Source: Pseudoalteromonas byunsanensis
GTDB lineage: Bacteria; Pseudomonadota; Gammaproteobacteria; Enterobacterales; Alteromonadaceae
DNA length: 64,000 nucleotides
Reading direction: 5' to 3'
Assembly: GCF_001854475.1 (NCBI RefSeq)
Contig: NZ_MNAN01000031.1
Location: 268,105-332,104, forward strand
Shown here one piece after another: positions 1 to 9,035 of this stretch. A model generated the notes under the pieces. That model saw only the letters and a list, made by a program, of their open reading frames with translations, did not search any database and was not told where the DNA came from. Position 1 is the stretch's first letter, and the number at the start of each line of letters is the position of its first letter. The translations under genes and the position numbers were made by a program.

Positions 1-660
1 ACGAGTACTATCTATAAAACAGCCCAGCCAATTACACACATCAGTCATGCTCGCAATGCACAATCGTTGGCTTTCATTGAACAAGGCAAGGTAAAAGTTG
101 TGAACTACGCTTCGGGAGATGTTTTTTCTGTGCCCCTTGGCAATGTTCAACCACAGAGCATTTCTTTGCTAGATGACGGTCAGTCTTTATACTTTACCGC
201 TCGATCTAATTCCTCTTGGCATGTTTACTACTGGGACGGTAACAAAGTGCAACACCGACTCAATGGATTCAGATATGTTTTTGAATCAGAGGGTAAGTTG
301 CTGCTTGTTGCTGACGATGGCGCGCTATATATACAACCAGTTGGGGGAGCACCTCGTGCACTCAATAAACAAGCACAATTAGAGGCCAACTCTCAAATTA
401 CATTTGATGACAATATAGTGTTGTGGACAGAACATGATTTAGCATCCGTTACTTTTCATCAGCTCGATTTAAGTAATGACGCCTTTCATAGAGCACTTTC
501 TATTCCGTACAATAAAAGCGCAACCAAATTTTATATAAGCAATAAAAACAAAAACTTAATAGTGAAAGGTGGCAGTGTAATACAACATGAAGAATGGCAA
601 AATCAGATAAAAATTACGAAAAAATTTGTGTTGAGTTATGTTGTTGAGGCGCTCCTTTAA
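1..660 (+). CDS. Partial protein of unknown function, beta-propeller-like C-terminal part
   Basis: The reading frame is open from the first base of the window, so the true start lies upstream and only the last 219 residues are seen. The sequence is rich in short beta-strand-like stretches with recurring aromatic and D/G turns (for example around YYWDGNK and LLLVADDGALY), which fits the sensor half of a WD40/PD40-like protein. In Alteromonadales such C-terminal parts often belong to winged-helix CadC-like regulators, but no DNA-binding domain is visible here. The small secreted-peptide ORF 38 bases downstream on the same strand may be its partner. Function is not established; the propeller call is a weak inference. 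Confidence 0.5.
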   Translation, partial: TSTIYKTAQPITHISHARNAQSLAFIEQGKVKVVNYASGDVFSVPLGNVQPQSISLLDDGQSLYFTARSNSSWHVYYWDGNKVQHRLNGFRYVFESEGKLLLVADDGALYIQPVGGAPRALNKQAQLEANSQITFDDNIVLWTEHDLASVTFHQLDLSNDAFHRALSIPYNKSATKFYISNKNKNLIVKGGSVIQHEEWQNQIKITKKFVLSYVVEALL

Positions 661-698
661 GTATTGATAGCGAAACAATGTTCAAAAAGGATATTACA

Positions 699-845
699 AT
701 GACAACTATCAAGGCTACTCTGTTCAGACTATTTGCTTACACCATCATTGCGCTTGCAGCTACCTCTTCTCCTTTGCTGTACGCAGGTGATAATAGTACC
801 TATGGCTGGTGTTTGGTGAGTCCTCACATGTGTGACAAGGAATAA
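699..845 (+). CDS. Small secreted peptide candidate (48 residues, two cysteines)
   Basis: An ATG preceded by AAAAGG (685-690) opens a 48-codon frame. Residues 1-29 look like a Sec signal peptide: Lys5 and Arg10, a hydrophobic stretch FAYTIIALAATSSPLL, then a possible cleavage after YA. The predicted mature part is only about 19 residues and carries Cys38 and Cys45, which could close a small disulfide ring. A strong inverted repeat follows at 854-888, so it ends its transcription unit. I do not recognise the family. It could be a signalling or toxin-like peptide, or a chance ORF; the SD, signal sequence and terminator together argue for a real gene. Confidence 0.5.
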   Translation: MTTIKATLFRLFAYTIIALAATSSPLLYAGDNSTYGWCLVSPHMCDKE

Positions 846-853
846 AGTTTATT

Positions 854-888
854 AATGTATTGGCCGTTTTTATAAAGGCCAATACATT
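854..888. terminator. Bidirectional terminator between the small peptide gene and rsmI
   Basis: Perfect 12-bp arms (AATGTATTGGCC and its complement) surround an 11-base loop. It lies between two convergent genes, so it probably serves both strands. Flanking T/A tracts are short. Confidence 0.65.
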
Positions 889-902
889 GAAAAATACTAA
901 TT

Positions 903-1754
903 TTACTGTTGGATCCACGCTTTATACAAAGCGTTCTTTTTCAATCCAAAATACTCGGCTACCACACCACAGGCTTTCTTTAGGGGCATTTCAGGCTCTA
1001 ACAGTGCCAACATACGCTGAGCATCCGCTGGAATTTCTTCTTGTTGTTTTGGCTTGCCGGGCAGCATAAGTACAAGCTCACCGCGTTGTTTTTCGGGTTC
1101 TTCAGTTAAAAATGAGATGAGCTCAGCAACACCACCACTGAAAAAAGTCTCGTAGGTTTTGGTTAGTTCTTTTGCAAACACCACCTGCTGCTCAGCGCCC
1201 AAAGCGGTTTGCAAATCATCTAGGCTTGCCATGATTCGGTGTGTGCTTTCATACATAATACTGGTGATACCACTTTCATATGCGTCTAGAAAAAACTGCT
1301 GACGCGCCTGACTTTTTGCTGGGGTAAAGCCAATAAATTGAAAACGATCCGTTGGTAAACCCGAACAACATAATGCAGTAATAGCTGCACATGCTCCCGG
1401 CACCGGTGTCACATGTGCGCCTTGCTCACGACACAAGTTAACCACCGCATAGCCTGGATCACTGATCAAAGGAGTACCCGCATCAGACACCAGTGCAATG
1501 TCGAGTCCTTCATTGAGCCAATCAACAATCTGCTGAGCCTTTTGTTTTTCATTATGGTCATGCAAGGCAAAGGTTTTTGCCTTAATATTAAAATGACTCA
1601 GTAATTTTCCCGTGTGTCGAGTATCTTCAGCTGCGATTAAGTCCACGCTAGATAAAGTGGTGATTGCGCGTTCGCTAATATCGGCCAGGTTGCCTATTGG
1701 CGTTGCTACGATGTAAAGGGTGCCTATTTTATCTGAGTTCGGTGCTTTAATCAT
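903..1754 (-). CDS. rsmI: 16S rRNA (cytidine-1402-2'-O)-methyltransferase RsmI
   Basis: The enzyme uses S-adenosylmethionine to methylate the 2'-OH of C1402 in the decoding centre of 16S rRNA. The 283-residue protein has the tetrapyrrole-methylase fold signature at the N-terminus (YIVATPIGNLADIS), the AAEDTRHTG motif and the VSDAGTPLISDPG loop expected for SAM binding, and it has the family length. The ATG is preceded by GGAGAG. It is divergent from lpoA, as in most gammaproteobacteria, and the 62-base gap between them must hold both promoters. Confidence 0.95.
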   Translation of the reverse strand: MIKAPNSDKIGTLYIVATPIGNLADISERAITTLSSVDLIAAEDTRHTGKLLSHFNIKAKTFALHDHNEKQKAQQIVDWLNEGLDIALVSDAGTPLISDPGYAVVNLCREQGAHVTPVPGACAAITALCCSGLPTDRFQFIGFTPAKSQARQQFFLDAYESGITSIMYESTHRIMASLDDLQTALGAEQQVVFAKELTKTYETFFSGGVAELISFLTEEPEKQRGELVLMLPGKPKQQEEIPADAQRMLALLEPEMPLKKACGVVAEYFGLKKNALYKAWIQQ

Positions 1755-1816
1755 TGAGCTCTCCAGATTCAGTCAGTAAGATAGCCATCAGAGAATAAAT
1801 CAATTAGGGCGTTGTT

Positions 1817-3703
1817 GTGCGACTGAAAATAATTAGTCTTGTAATCGCTATATTGTCGGGGTTATCCGCCTGCAGTACAACCGAAAAAATACCGAAAGCA
1901 GACGCTAAGCCAAAAAGTCAGCAAACAGAGGTCATTGCAGATACGTCTGATGCGAATGTTCTGTATCAAAAAGCCATGACTAAACAGGGTGCTGACAGAA
2001 TTCAATTGCTCTACTTAGCGCGAGATCTCGCCATTGAACACAGAAGCTGGCAAGTCTTAGAAGAAATTTGTTTTGCATTAGAAAGTAAAGCCAGTGTCGA
2101 TCACGTACAAAATAAACTTTATATTGCGCTAGCACGTAAAGAAAGGGGCCTAGCCAGTGCTGCTCTAGCAATTTTGAATACCTTGGAAGAACAACTCAGT
2201 TTACCCGAGCATCAGGCGTGGCACCAGTATCTTAAGGGTGATATCTATGCGTCTGAAGGGTTACCCAATCAAGCTCTAAACTACTTCTTTAGCGCCGCAG
2301 ACATTGCAGCTAAACATGATCTAAAAGTCGCTAACTTAAATAGTTCAATTTGGCAGGCATTACAACAACTGTCATCTTACGCGTTGGAACGCATCGACAC
2401 AGGTACTGCTTTGCAGCAAGGTTGGGTCAAACTGGCAAAATACCAACAAGTGTACTTAGGTTCAGGTGTGCAATTGCACCAAGCGCTCAACAACTGGCAA
2501 CGCAGGTTTACTAATCACCCAGCGAGCTACCTGTTACCAGAAGAAGTAGCGAACTCGGTAAGTCTGATACCATACAGAGTACAAAAATTGGCTATATTGT
2601 TACCACAATCAGGTAACAGTGAGCGTTTTGGTCGTGCATTGAAAAATGGCTTTTTAGCTGCACTTGATAGCTTCGATGTGGAAGAAGTATTTTTTATTGA
2701 TGAGATGCAAAGCAATGAAGCAATTGAACAAACATTAATGTTAAATCAGGCAGATTTCGTCATAGGACCACTACTGAAAAATAACATCGATAGGCTTGCC
2801 AGCTCTCCGATATTAGCCAATCTACCAACCATTTTTCTCAACACGCCTAGTCAACCAAATATGCACCCAGAGCACTACTTCTTTGCTTTAAATCCCGAAC
2901 ATGAGGTGGAACAAGCGTTAGTGCACTTTTTAGCCAAAGAGTATCAAAAGCCTATGCTATTGGCTCCTGACAATAATTCTGGTCACCGATTGATCAGCCA
3001 CTTTGAGCAACAGTGGCAAAAATATAGCGAAGCAGAACCAGAAGTTGGCTTTTACACAGATAGTAAAAATATGGCCAATGTTGTGGCTGACTTACTTGAA
3101 GTCGATAAATCAAAACAGAGAATAAAAACCATTAAATCGCTGTTCAAACAGGATGTGGAAAGCGAAACTCGATCTCGAGGTGATATTGATGTGGTTTACA
3201 TTCTTGGCGATGCAATAGAAACTCGATTGTTGAAGCCTTATTTGGATGTCAATGTCAGTACTTTTGCGCAGCGTATCCCACTTTACGCAACTTCTCGTAG
3301 TTACAGCCGGCGCATCGACAGTACTGATAAAGGCGACTTGGAAGGCTTATACTTTACCGAGCAGCCTTGGATGTTACCCGAGGTTGTGCAGCCAAAGAGT
3401 TTACGAGAGCAGTATATTGCCTTATGGCCGGAACAAGCAGACATCGAGCAACGCCTGTTCGCTATGGCCTATGATGCACTGAGGTTGATCCCAGAGATCA
3501 AACAACTGGCCCGCATTCCAGGTAAAGAGTTCAAAGGGTTAACTGGGCAACTCAGCATTAAAAGAGACAATACATTACACAGAAAGTTGCGCTGGGCACA
3601 ATACAAAAAGAACCAAATCCAAGTGGTGAACTTAAATGAAACACCACCAACTCCATTGTTTATGAAACAAACGTCATCAACAAAGGAACTGGTTCTCTAC
3701 TAA
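1817..3703 (+). CDS. lpoA: Penicillin-binding protein activator LpoA
   Basis: Outer-membrane lipoprotein that reaches through the peptidoglycan to stimulate the transpeptidase PBP1A. The start is GTG; residues 1-18 form a lipoprotein signal with lipobox LSAC, so Cys19 would be lipidated. Residues of about 45-240 are helical and TPR-like, and from about 255 on the sequence resembles a periplasmic-binding-protein fold (IAILLPQSG-like VQKLAILLPQSGN, later VIGPLLKNN). Length of 628 is close to the family size. It heads the unit lpoA-yraN-diaA-dolP, all closely spaced. Confidence 0.92.
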   Translation: MRLKIISLVIAILSGLSACSTTEKIPKADAKPKSQQTEVIADTSDANVLYQKAMTKQGADRIQLLYLARDLAIEHRSWQVLEEICFALESKASVDHVQNKLYIALARKERGLASAALAILNTLEEQLSLPEHQAWHQYLKGDIYASEGLPNQALNYFFSAADIAAKHDLKVANLNSSIWQALQQLSSYALERIDTGTALQQGWVKLAKYQQVYLGSGVQLHQALNNWQRRFTNHPASYLLPEEVANSVSLIPYRVQKLAILLPQSGNSERFGRALKNGFLAALDSFDVEEVFFIDEMQSNEAIEQTLMLNQADFVIGPLLKNNIDRLASSPILANLPTIFLNTPSQPNMHPEHYFFALNPEHEVEQALVHFLAKEYQKPMLLAPDNNSGHRLISHFEQQWQKYSEAEPEVGFYTDSKNMANVVADLLEVDKSKQRIKTIKSLFKQDVESETRSRGDIDVVYILGDAIETRLLKPYLDVNVSTFAQRIPLYATSRSYSRRIDSTDKGDLEGLYFTEQPWMLPEVVQPKSLREQYIALWPEQADIEQRLFAMAYDALRLIPEIKQLARIPGKEFKGLTGQLSIKRDNTLHRKLRWAQYKKNQIQVVNLNETPPTPLFMKQTSSTKELVLY

Positions 3704-3715
3704 GGCGGAGGCCTC

Positions 3716-4081
3716 ATGTTTAAAGGACTATTCAAAAACACGCGAGACAAAGGCAATCATTACGAACTCCTAGCAGAAAGTTTTCTGAAGAAACAGGGGC
3801 TTTGTTATATTACTCGCAATTATTACTGCCCTTTTGGCGAGATAGACTTGGTGATGAAAGAGGCTGATTGCTGGGTATTTATCGAAGTTAAGTATCGGCA
3901 ATCAAAGCAGTTTGGGGGGGCGCTGGCCGCTTTGAGCTATACCAAACAGCAAAGATTAAAACGTAGTATTTATCACTATCTAACCGAACAAAAGTTGCAT
4001 AATGTACCATTACGCGTAGACTTTATCGCAATTGAGGGCAAAGATCCTCCTAATATACAATGGATTAAGAGCGTTTTTTAA
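3716..4081 (+). CDS. yraN: YraN family (UPF0102) endonuclease-like protein
   Basis: Small protein of 121 residues with the restriction-endonuclease-like core of the UPF0102 family: GNHYELLAESFL at the start, then GEIDLVMKEADCWVFIEVKYR, which holds the conserved E-x-D and E-V-K residues of the predicted metal site. A GGAGG Shine-Dalgarno lies just before the ATG. It sits in its usual place between lpoA and diaA. The biochemical role is not settled in the family; the nuclease label is from fold similarity. Confidence 0.9.
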   Translation: MFKGLFKNTRDKGNHYELLAESFLKKQGLCYITRNYYCPFGEIDLVMKEADCWVFIEVKYRQSKQFGGALAALSYTKQQRLKRSIYHYLTEQKLHNVPLRVDFIAIEGKDPPNIQWIKSVF

Positions 4082-4082
4082 T

Positions 4083-4670
4083 ATGCAAGAATCTATCAAG
4101 AGTATTTTTACAGAAAGTATTCAAGCACAAATTGCAGCGGGTGAAGTGCTACCCGACGCACTCGAGTCGGCCGCTCTGACCATAGTACAAGGCTTAATAA
4201 ACGGTAATAAGTTACTGTGCTGTGGCGTTGATAGTTGCCATATGCTTGCTGAGCATATGGCTGGCTTACTGGTTAATTTTTACGAAACTGAGCGCCCTTG
4301 CTTACCAGCTGTTGCCTTAACTCAGTCTAGTGTGCAACTCGGTGCACCAGCTAATACAGAAGATAGCGACCGATTTGCTCGTCAAGTAAGAGCATTTGCA
4401 CAACAAGGTGACCTGCTACTTGTCATCGCTGTTAACGGCAACGAAAAAGACGTTGTTAGTGCTACCGAAGCTGCACTAACAAAGGATATGAAAGTCATAG
4501 CATTGGTTGGTGATGATGGCGGTGAATTAACAGGCCTACTAGGGCCTAGTGATGTAGAGATCCGTGTACCAAGCAAACGCCCTAGTCGCATTGTTGAGTC
4601 TCACCTATTTATTACTCACTGCCTAAGCCAGTTAATCGATAACACCTTATTTCCTCAAGGAGAGCAATAA
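4083..4670 (+). CDS. diaA: DnaA initiator-associating protein DiaA
   Basis: SIS-domain protein that binds DnaA and helps its ordered assembly at oriC, which keeps initiation timing correct. The 195-residue product matches the E. coli length of 196. Its sequence starts MQESIKSIFTESIQ and contains the SIS core NKLLCCGVDSCHMLAEHMAG. An in-frame upstream start at 4032 would lie inside yraN and is not needed. The ATG follows the yraN stop by one base, and the stop overlaps the dolP start by one base, so the three genes are likely translationally coupled. Confidence 0.93.
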   Translation: MQESIKSIFTESIQAQIAAGEVLPDALESAALTIVQGLINGNKLLCCGVDSCHMLAEHMAGLLVNFYETERPCLPAVALTQSSVQLGAPANTEDSDRFARQVRAFAQQGDLLLVIAVNGNEKDVVSATEAALTKDMKVIALVGDDGGELTGLLGPSDVEIRVPSKRPSRIVESHLFITHCLSQLIDNTLFPQGEQ

Positions 4671-5236
4671 TGCAGTTTAAGCCCATTGCCATACTGTTAG
4701 TCGTTTCATTGTTACAAGGTTGTGCAGCTGCCGTTGTGGCAGGGACTGCTGGAGCAATATCAGCGGCTAACGACAGGCGTACAATTGGCTCTCAAATTGA
4801 TGACAATAATATCGAAATCAAAGGCATGTTAGCCATTCGCAATATTGAGCGCCTAAAAGAACACGCTAATATCAGCTTAATTAGTGTTAATGGCGTCGTG
4901 CTGATGGTTGGCCAAGTTGCCAACACGGAAATGAAGCATCAAGCACAAAATGCACTCAAAGATATTCCTGCGATACGTCAGGTACACAACCAGCTACGCA
5001 TTAGCAGCAATATCGGAGTGACGACTCAAACACACGATGTCTGGTTAACTTCAAAAGTAAAAACTAAACTATTAGCTGCTGAAGACGTCAGTGGTAACAA
5101 TATCAAAGTTGTCACTGAAAATAGCGAGGTGTTTCTTATGGGCTTAGTTAAACAAGAAGAAGCTGATCGCGCTGTAGAAATAGCTCGAAATATTAATGGC
5201 GTAACGCGAGTTGTAAAAGCATTTGAATATTTATAG
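4670..5236 (+). CDS. dolP: BON-domain outer-membrane lipoprotein DolP (YraP)
   Basis: Lipoprotein with a signal peptide ending in the lipobox LLQGC (Cys18) and two BON domains, roughly residues 45-115 and 120-188. The BON pattern of a hydrophobic VNGVVLMVGQV strand followed by a helix and a second strand is seen twice. DolP binds anionic phospholipid at division sites and supports outer-membrane integrity and BAM function in E. coli. AAGGAGAG precedes the ATG. It is last in the unit, followed by a terminator at 5261. Confidence 0.93.
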   Translation: MQFKPIAILLVVSLLQGCAAAVVAGTAGAISAANDRRTIGSQIDDNNIEIKGMLAIRNIERLKEHANISLISVNGVVLMVGQVANTEMKHQAQNALKDIPAIRQVHNQLRISSNIGVTTQTHDVWLTSKVKTKLLAAEDVSGNNIKVVTENSEVFLMGLVKQEEADRAVEIARNINGVTRVVKAFEYL

Positions 5237-5260
5237 TTATAGTGGGCAAATTTGTGCAAT

Positions 5261-5290
5261 AAAAAACCTGCGCTAGCGCAGGCTTTTTTA
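5261..5290. terminator. Bidirectional intrinsic terminator, dolP / sspB
   Basis: A fully palindromic 16-base stem, CCTGCGCTAGCGCAGG, is preceded by six A and followed by C and six T. It serves the convergent dolP and sspBA units. Confidence 0.92.
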
Positions 5291-5305
5291 TGACTGTTCT
5301 CAAAG

Positions 5306-5722
5306 TTACTTGATAACTCTTAAGTGCGATCCTTTCTTTTTTGAGGTATCACTTTTAACACTCTCAGTCTCGCTTTCAACTGGTTCTGGTGCCTGTACTT
5401 CTTCCTCAGGAAAATCTTCCTGCGTAAACACCGTACCTTCGCCATTTTCACGTGCGTAAATCGCTAACACAGCAGCGATTGGAACATAAACTTGCATAGG
5501 TTGGCCCCCAAACCGCGCATTAAAGCTCAATTGGTGGTTGTCCATAGCAAACTGCGTTACCGCAGTAGGGCTGATATTCAAGACAATCTGCCCATCTTGT
5601 ACAAACTGTGTAGGCACTTGAACAGCTGGATACTCAGCGTTAACTACCAAGTGAGGTGTACACTCGTTGTCAACAATCCAATCAAAAAAGGCTCTCAGTA
5701 AATATGGGCGATTTGGTGTCAT
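5306..5722 (-). CDS. sspB: ClpXP protease specificity-enhancing factor SspB
   Basis: Adaptor that binds the ssrA tag and delivers tagged or other substrates such as RseA fragments to ClpXP. The 138-residue protein has the SspB core (PYLLRAFFDWIVDNECTPH, later LNISPTAVTQFAMDN and FNARFGG) and an acidic linker. The C-terminal tail GSHLRVIK is the short peptide that docks on the ClpX N-domain. Its start overlaps the sspA stop by one base, so the pair is cotranscribed and coupled. Confidence 0.95.
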   Translation of the reverse strand: MTPNRPYLLRAFFDWIVDNECTPHLVVNAEYPAVQVPTQFVQDGQIVLNISPTAVTQFAMDNHQLSFNARFGGQPMQVYVPIAAVLAIYARENGEGTVFTQEDFPEEEVQAPEPVESETESVKSDTSKKKGSHLRVIK

Positions 5723-6348
5723 TATGCTCGTATCTCACGTTCCGCTTCAGTTAATGAAGCTTGGAATGAATCACGCTCAAATAAACGTAACATGTAGTCC
5801 TTAAGCTCTTTTGCTCCAGCACCAGAGAGCTCAATGCCTAATTGCGGCAAGCGCCATAGTAATGGGGCTAAGTAACAGTCTACTAAACTAAATTCTTCAC
5901 TCATGAAGTAAGGCGCTTCATTGAAAATAGGCGCTACCGCTAGTAATGCTTCGGTTAGTTCTTTACGTGCTTGTGCTTCTTCAGCTCCACCGGCCGTGAT
6001 TTTAGCTGCAAGGCTATACCAGTCCGTATCAATGCGATGCATCATTAGACGGCTGCGACCACGCATAACGGGGTAGACAGGCATTAAAGGTGGATGTGGG
6101 AAGCGCTCATCAAGATACTCCATGATGATATCCGCTTGGTACAAACCTAATTCACGGTCAATTAAAGTTGGCACCGTACCATAGGGGTTAATCTCATGAA
6201 GAGCCTCTGGCAGGTTATCCTTTTCTGCTAGGTGAATATCAACACTTACTCCTTTCTCAGCCAGTACAATGCGTACTTGATGGCTATACATGCAATTTGC
6301 ACCAGAGAAAAGAGTCATTACAGGGCGCTTATTGGCAGCAACGGCCAT
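5722..6348 (-). CDS. sspA: Stringent starvation protein A
   Basis: Glutathione-S-transferase-fold protein that binds sigma-70 RNA polymerase and acts in acid and starvation responses. An N-terminal thioredoxin-like part (residues about 10-85, with PYGTVPTLIDRE) and a helical C-terminal part are seen. I chose the ATG at 6348 (208 residues) because GGAGG lies six bases before it, in preference to the ATG at 6360, which would add MEVG. The sspA-sspB order and the petCBA genes upstream are conserved in related species. Confidence 0.93.
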   Translation of the reverse strand: MAVAANKRPVMTLFSGANCMYSHQVRIVLAEKGVSVDIHLAEKDNLPEALHEINPYGTVPTLIDRELGLYQADIIMEYLDERFPHPPLMPVYPVMRGRSRLMMHRIDTDWYSLAAKITAGGAEEAQARKELTEALLAVAPIFNEAPYFMSEEFSLVDCYLAPLLWRLPQLGIELSGAGAKELKDYMLRLFERDSFQASLTEAEREIRA

Positions 6349-6398
6349 GCCTACCTCCATTAATAATTACAAAAAGTAATAAGTCACTTTAAACAGCA

Positions 6399-6418
6399 AT
6401 AGGGGCTAAAGCCCCTAT
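6399..6418 (-). terminator. Probable terminator of petABC
   Basis: Nine-base arms ATAGGGGCT and AGCCCCTAT are separated by two A, lying between petC and sspA. The trailing T-run on the minus strand is weak, so termination may be partial. Confidence 0.55.
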
Positions 6419-6445
6419 CACAAAATTACCTTAGATTTGTTCAAC

Positions 6446-7183
6446 TTAGTGAACATCTCTCCAGTATTCTTTCTTCAGGAAGAATGCAAGGATAAACAGA
6501 ATAACTAAAAATCCTAACACCTTTATACCAAGTGATTCTGATTCAAGACGTGAAGGTTCACCTACATACGCCAAGAAGTTAGTCAAATCACGTGCTGCCT
6601 GATCATACTCATCAGTACTTAGCTCACCAGAGCCATCAGTTTGAACACCCACAACTTTTGTTACAGTGTGACCATGCTCTTCCACCTCTTCGGTGATAGG
6701 CGTAGGTAAACCTTGTAACTCTTGTAGTACGTGTGGCATACCAACCGATGGGAAAATGATGTTGTTTACACCAAACGGACGAGAATCATCTTTATAGAAA
6801 GACTTCAAGTACGTATAGATCCAATCCGCGCCGCGTACACGAGCAACTAACGTTAGATCCGGTGGCGCAGCACCAAACCATTTTGCAGCGTCATCTTTTT
6901 CAATTGCATTCAAAATGTGGCTACCCACTTTTGAGCCATCAAAAATCAACTGCTCTTGGCCGATCTCCGTTGGGATACCAATATCTCTAAAAGTACGTTC
7001 ATAACGTTGATACTGCATCTGGTGACAACCAAGACAGTAGTTCATGAACAACTTAGCACCACGTTGCAAAGACGCTTTATCTGTTAAATCATGACCTGCT
7101 TCCATCAAAGGAACTGATGGTCCCGCTGCCATTGTAAAAGTTGGCAGCAATGCGAATAAACCGATAACTAGCTTTTTCATCAT
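6446..7183 (-). CDS. petC: Ubiquinol-cytochrome c reductase, cytochrome c1 subunit
   Basis: Heme c subunit of the respiratory bc1 complex, passing electrons from the Rieske cluster to soluble cytochrome c in the periplasm. A Sec signal peptide covers about residues 1-19, the heme-attachment motif is C50-L-G-C53-H54, and a C-terminal anchor helix (LGFLVILFILAFFL, about 223-237) ends in a charged tail. Later Met-containing segments such as PSVGMPHVL probably supply the sixth heme ligand. It overlaps petB by four bases. Confidence 0.95.
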   Translation of the reverse strand: MMKKLVIGLFALLPTFTMAAGPSVPLMEAGHDLTDKASLQRGAKLFMNYCLGCHQMQYQRYERTFRDIGIPTEIGQEQLIFDGSKVGSHILNAIEKDDAAKWFGAAPPDLTLVARVRGADWIYTYLKSFYKDDSRPFGVNNIIFPSVGMPHVLQELQGLPTPITEEVEEHGHTVTKVVGVQTDGSGELSTDEYDQAARDLTNFLAYVGEPSRLESESLGIKVLGFLVILFILAFFLKKEYWRDVH

Positions 7184-8445
7184 TTCGTCAACCTCGTTGG
7201 CAATGGTTTAGTCTTCTCATTCTTCGAGTAGAAGAATAGTAACACGAAGAACATAAAATAAGTTACGGTGGTGATTTGCGATAACAGCGTTTTGAAGTCT
7301 GTTTGAGGCGTTGCACCAATCCAGCCTAAGATCACGAACGTTACAACAAACTGAGCAATGTTTAGCTTGTGTAAACCACAACGGTAGCGAATTGACTTCA
7401 CTTTACCACGGTCAATCCAAGGTAATAGCGCCAGTACCACAATTGATGCACCCATTGCTACAACGCCTAACAGTTTATTAGGGATAGCACGCAAGATTGC
7501 ATAGAAAGGCGTGAAATACCAAACAGGGAAAATATGCTCAGGTGTTTTCAGTGGGTTTGCAGCTTCAAAGTTAGGCGCTTCTAGGAAGAAACCACCCATT
7601 TCTGGTGCAAAAAATACAACCCAACAGAATAAAATCAAGAAGCCAGCCACACCTAGTATATCTTTTACTGTGTAATAAGGGTGGAATGGAATCGCGTCCA
7701 CAATGTCTTTTTTACTTGTGTAGTATTCGTGGAACTTGAATTTAGGCTTGTCTTCTTCCGCCACAGTGCCTTTTTTGCGTTTTATTTCAACACCATCTGG
7801 GTTATTTGAACCCACTTCGTGTAGTGCAACAATGTGTAGGAATACAAGAATAACGAGCACTAGTGGTAATGCAATTACGTGTAGTGCAAAGAAGCGGTTA
7901 AGCGTCGCACCTGAGATTACATAGTCACCACGGATCCAAAGCGTCAAGTCATCACCAATCACTGGTATCGCACCGAATAGCGAGATGATTACCTGTGCAC
8001 CCCAGAATGACATTTGGCCCCAAGGAAGTAAGTATCCCATGAATGCTTCAGCCATCAGCGCTAAGAAAATGAACATACCAAACAACCACAGTAATTCACG
8101 TGGTTTTTGATAAGAGCCATAAATCATGCCGCGGAACATATGCAGATACACAACGATAAAGAACGCTGATGCACCTGTAGAGTGCAGATAACGGAGTAAC
8201 CAACCATACTCTACATCACGCATGATGTATTCTACTGATGCAAAAGCGCCTTCAGCAGAAGGTACGAAGTTCATGGTCAGCCAGATACCAGTTAAAATTT
8301 GGTTTACTAAAACCAGAATGGCTAGAGAGCCGAATAGATACCAAAAGTTAAAGTTCTTTGGCGCAGGATATTGAGCAATGTGCATATTCCAAACACGGGT
8401 CATTGGAATACGTTCATCGATCCAGTTGATAAGATTACCAAACAT
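7180..8445 (-). CDS. petB: Ubiquinol-cytochrome c reductase, cytochrome b subunit
   Basis: Integral membrane subunit with two b-type hemes and the quinol oxidation and quinone reduction sites. The 421-residue protein has the multi-helix pattern, paired histidines in the second and fourth helices (RYLHSTGASAFFIVVYLHMFRG and FFALHVIALPLVLVILVFLHI), and the quinol-site motif PEW is represented by TPEHIFPVWYFTP. One gene encodes full-length cytochrome b, not a split b6/subunit IV. Start and stop overlap with the neighbouring subunits. Confidence 0.96.
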   Translation of the reverse strand: MFGNLINWIDERIPMTRVWNMHIAQYPAPKNFNFWYLFGSLAILVLVNQILTGIWLTMNFVPSAEGAFASVEYIMRDVEYGWLLRYLHSTGASAFFIVVYLHMFRGMIYGSYQKPRELLWLFGMFIFLALMAEAFMGYLLPWGQMSFWGAQVIISLFGAIPVIGDDLTLWIRGDYVISGATLNRFFALHVIALPLVLVILVFLHIVALHEVGSNNPDGVEIKRKKGTVAEEDKPKFKFHEYYTSKKDIVDAIPFHPYYTVKDILGVAGFLILFCWVVFFAPEMGGFFLEAPNFEAANPLKTPEHIFPVWYFTPFYAILRAIPNKLLGVVAMGASIVVLALLPWIDRGKVKSIRYRCGLHKLNIAQFVVTFVILGWIGATPQTDFKTLLSQITTVTYFMFFVLLFFYSKNEKTKPLPTRLTK

Positions 8446-9035
8446 TACGCAACCCCTTCTTCTTCACCAACTATAATAGTGGTGTCATCAATAAAGGTAT
8501 ACGGTGGAACTTCAAGGTTTAATGGTGCAGGAACCGATTGAAATACACGGCCAGCCATATCAAACTTAGAACCATGACATGGACAGAAGAAACCATCTTC
8601 CGTACCTTCAACCTTTTCACCAAACCCACCTTGTAAGAAGCTAGGTGAACAGCCAAGGTGAGTACAGATACCAACCGCCACGAATATTTCTGGACGCTTA
8701 GAACGATATGGGTTTTTCGCTGAATCCAGCTGTTGAGGCTCTTCAGATGCAGGATCACGAAGTTGATCTTCATGAGCTTTCATTTGCTCAAGCATCTTTG
8801 GTGTACGAGAAATAACCCAAACAGGTTTGCCTCGCCACTCAACACGAATTAATTGTCCAGGCTCAAGCTTGCTGATATCTACTTCTACAGGCGCACCCGC
8901 AGATTTAGCTCGCTCACTTGGATTCCAAGACGCAATAAAAGGAACAGCAGCCCCAGCCGCACCAACACCACCAACAACAGAGGTAGCTATGGTTAAAAAG
9001 CGACGTCGGCCATTGTCTACAGGCGCATTGCTCAT
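8445..9035 (-). CDS. petA: Ubiquinol-cytochrome c reductase, Rieske iron-sulfur subunit
   Basis: The 2Fe-2S subunit of the bc1 complex. A twin-arginine stretch (GRRRFLTIA, residues 9-17) followed by a hydrophobic helix shows export and anchoring through the Tat system. The Rieske ligands are visible as C124-T-H126-L-G-C129 and C151-P-C153-H154-G-S. It is the first gene of petABC and has a long upstream region at 9036-9522. Confidence 0.96.
   Translation of the reverse strand: MSNAPVDNGRRRFLTIATSVVGGVGAAGAAVPFIASWNPSERAKSAGAPVEVDISKLEPGQLIRVEWRGKPVWVISRTPKMLEQMKAHEDQLRDPASEEPQQLDSAKNPYRSKRPEIFVAVGICTHLGCSPSFLQGGFGEKVEGTEDGFFCPCHGSKFDMAGRVFQSVPAPLNLEVPPYTFIDDTTIIVGEEEGVA

Noticed and set aside
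4032..4082. Earlier start for diaA inside yraN
   Set aside because: The ATG at 4083 gives the standard length and follows the yraN stop directly.
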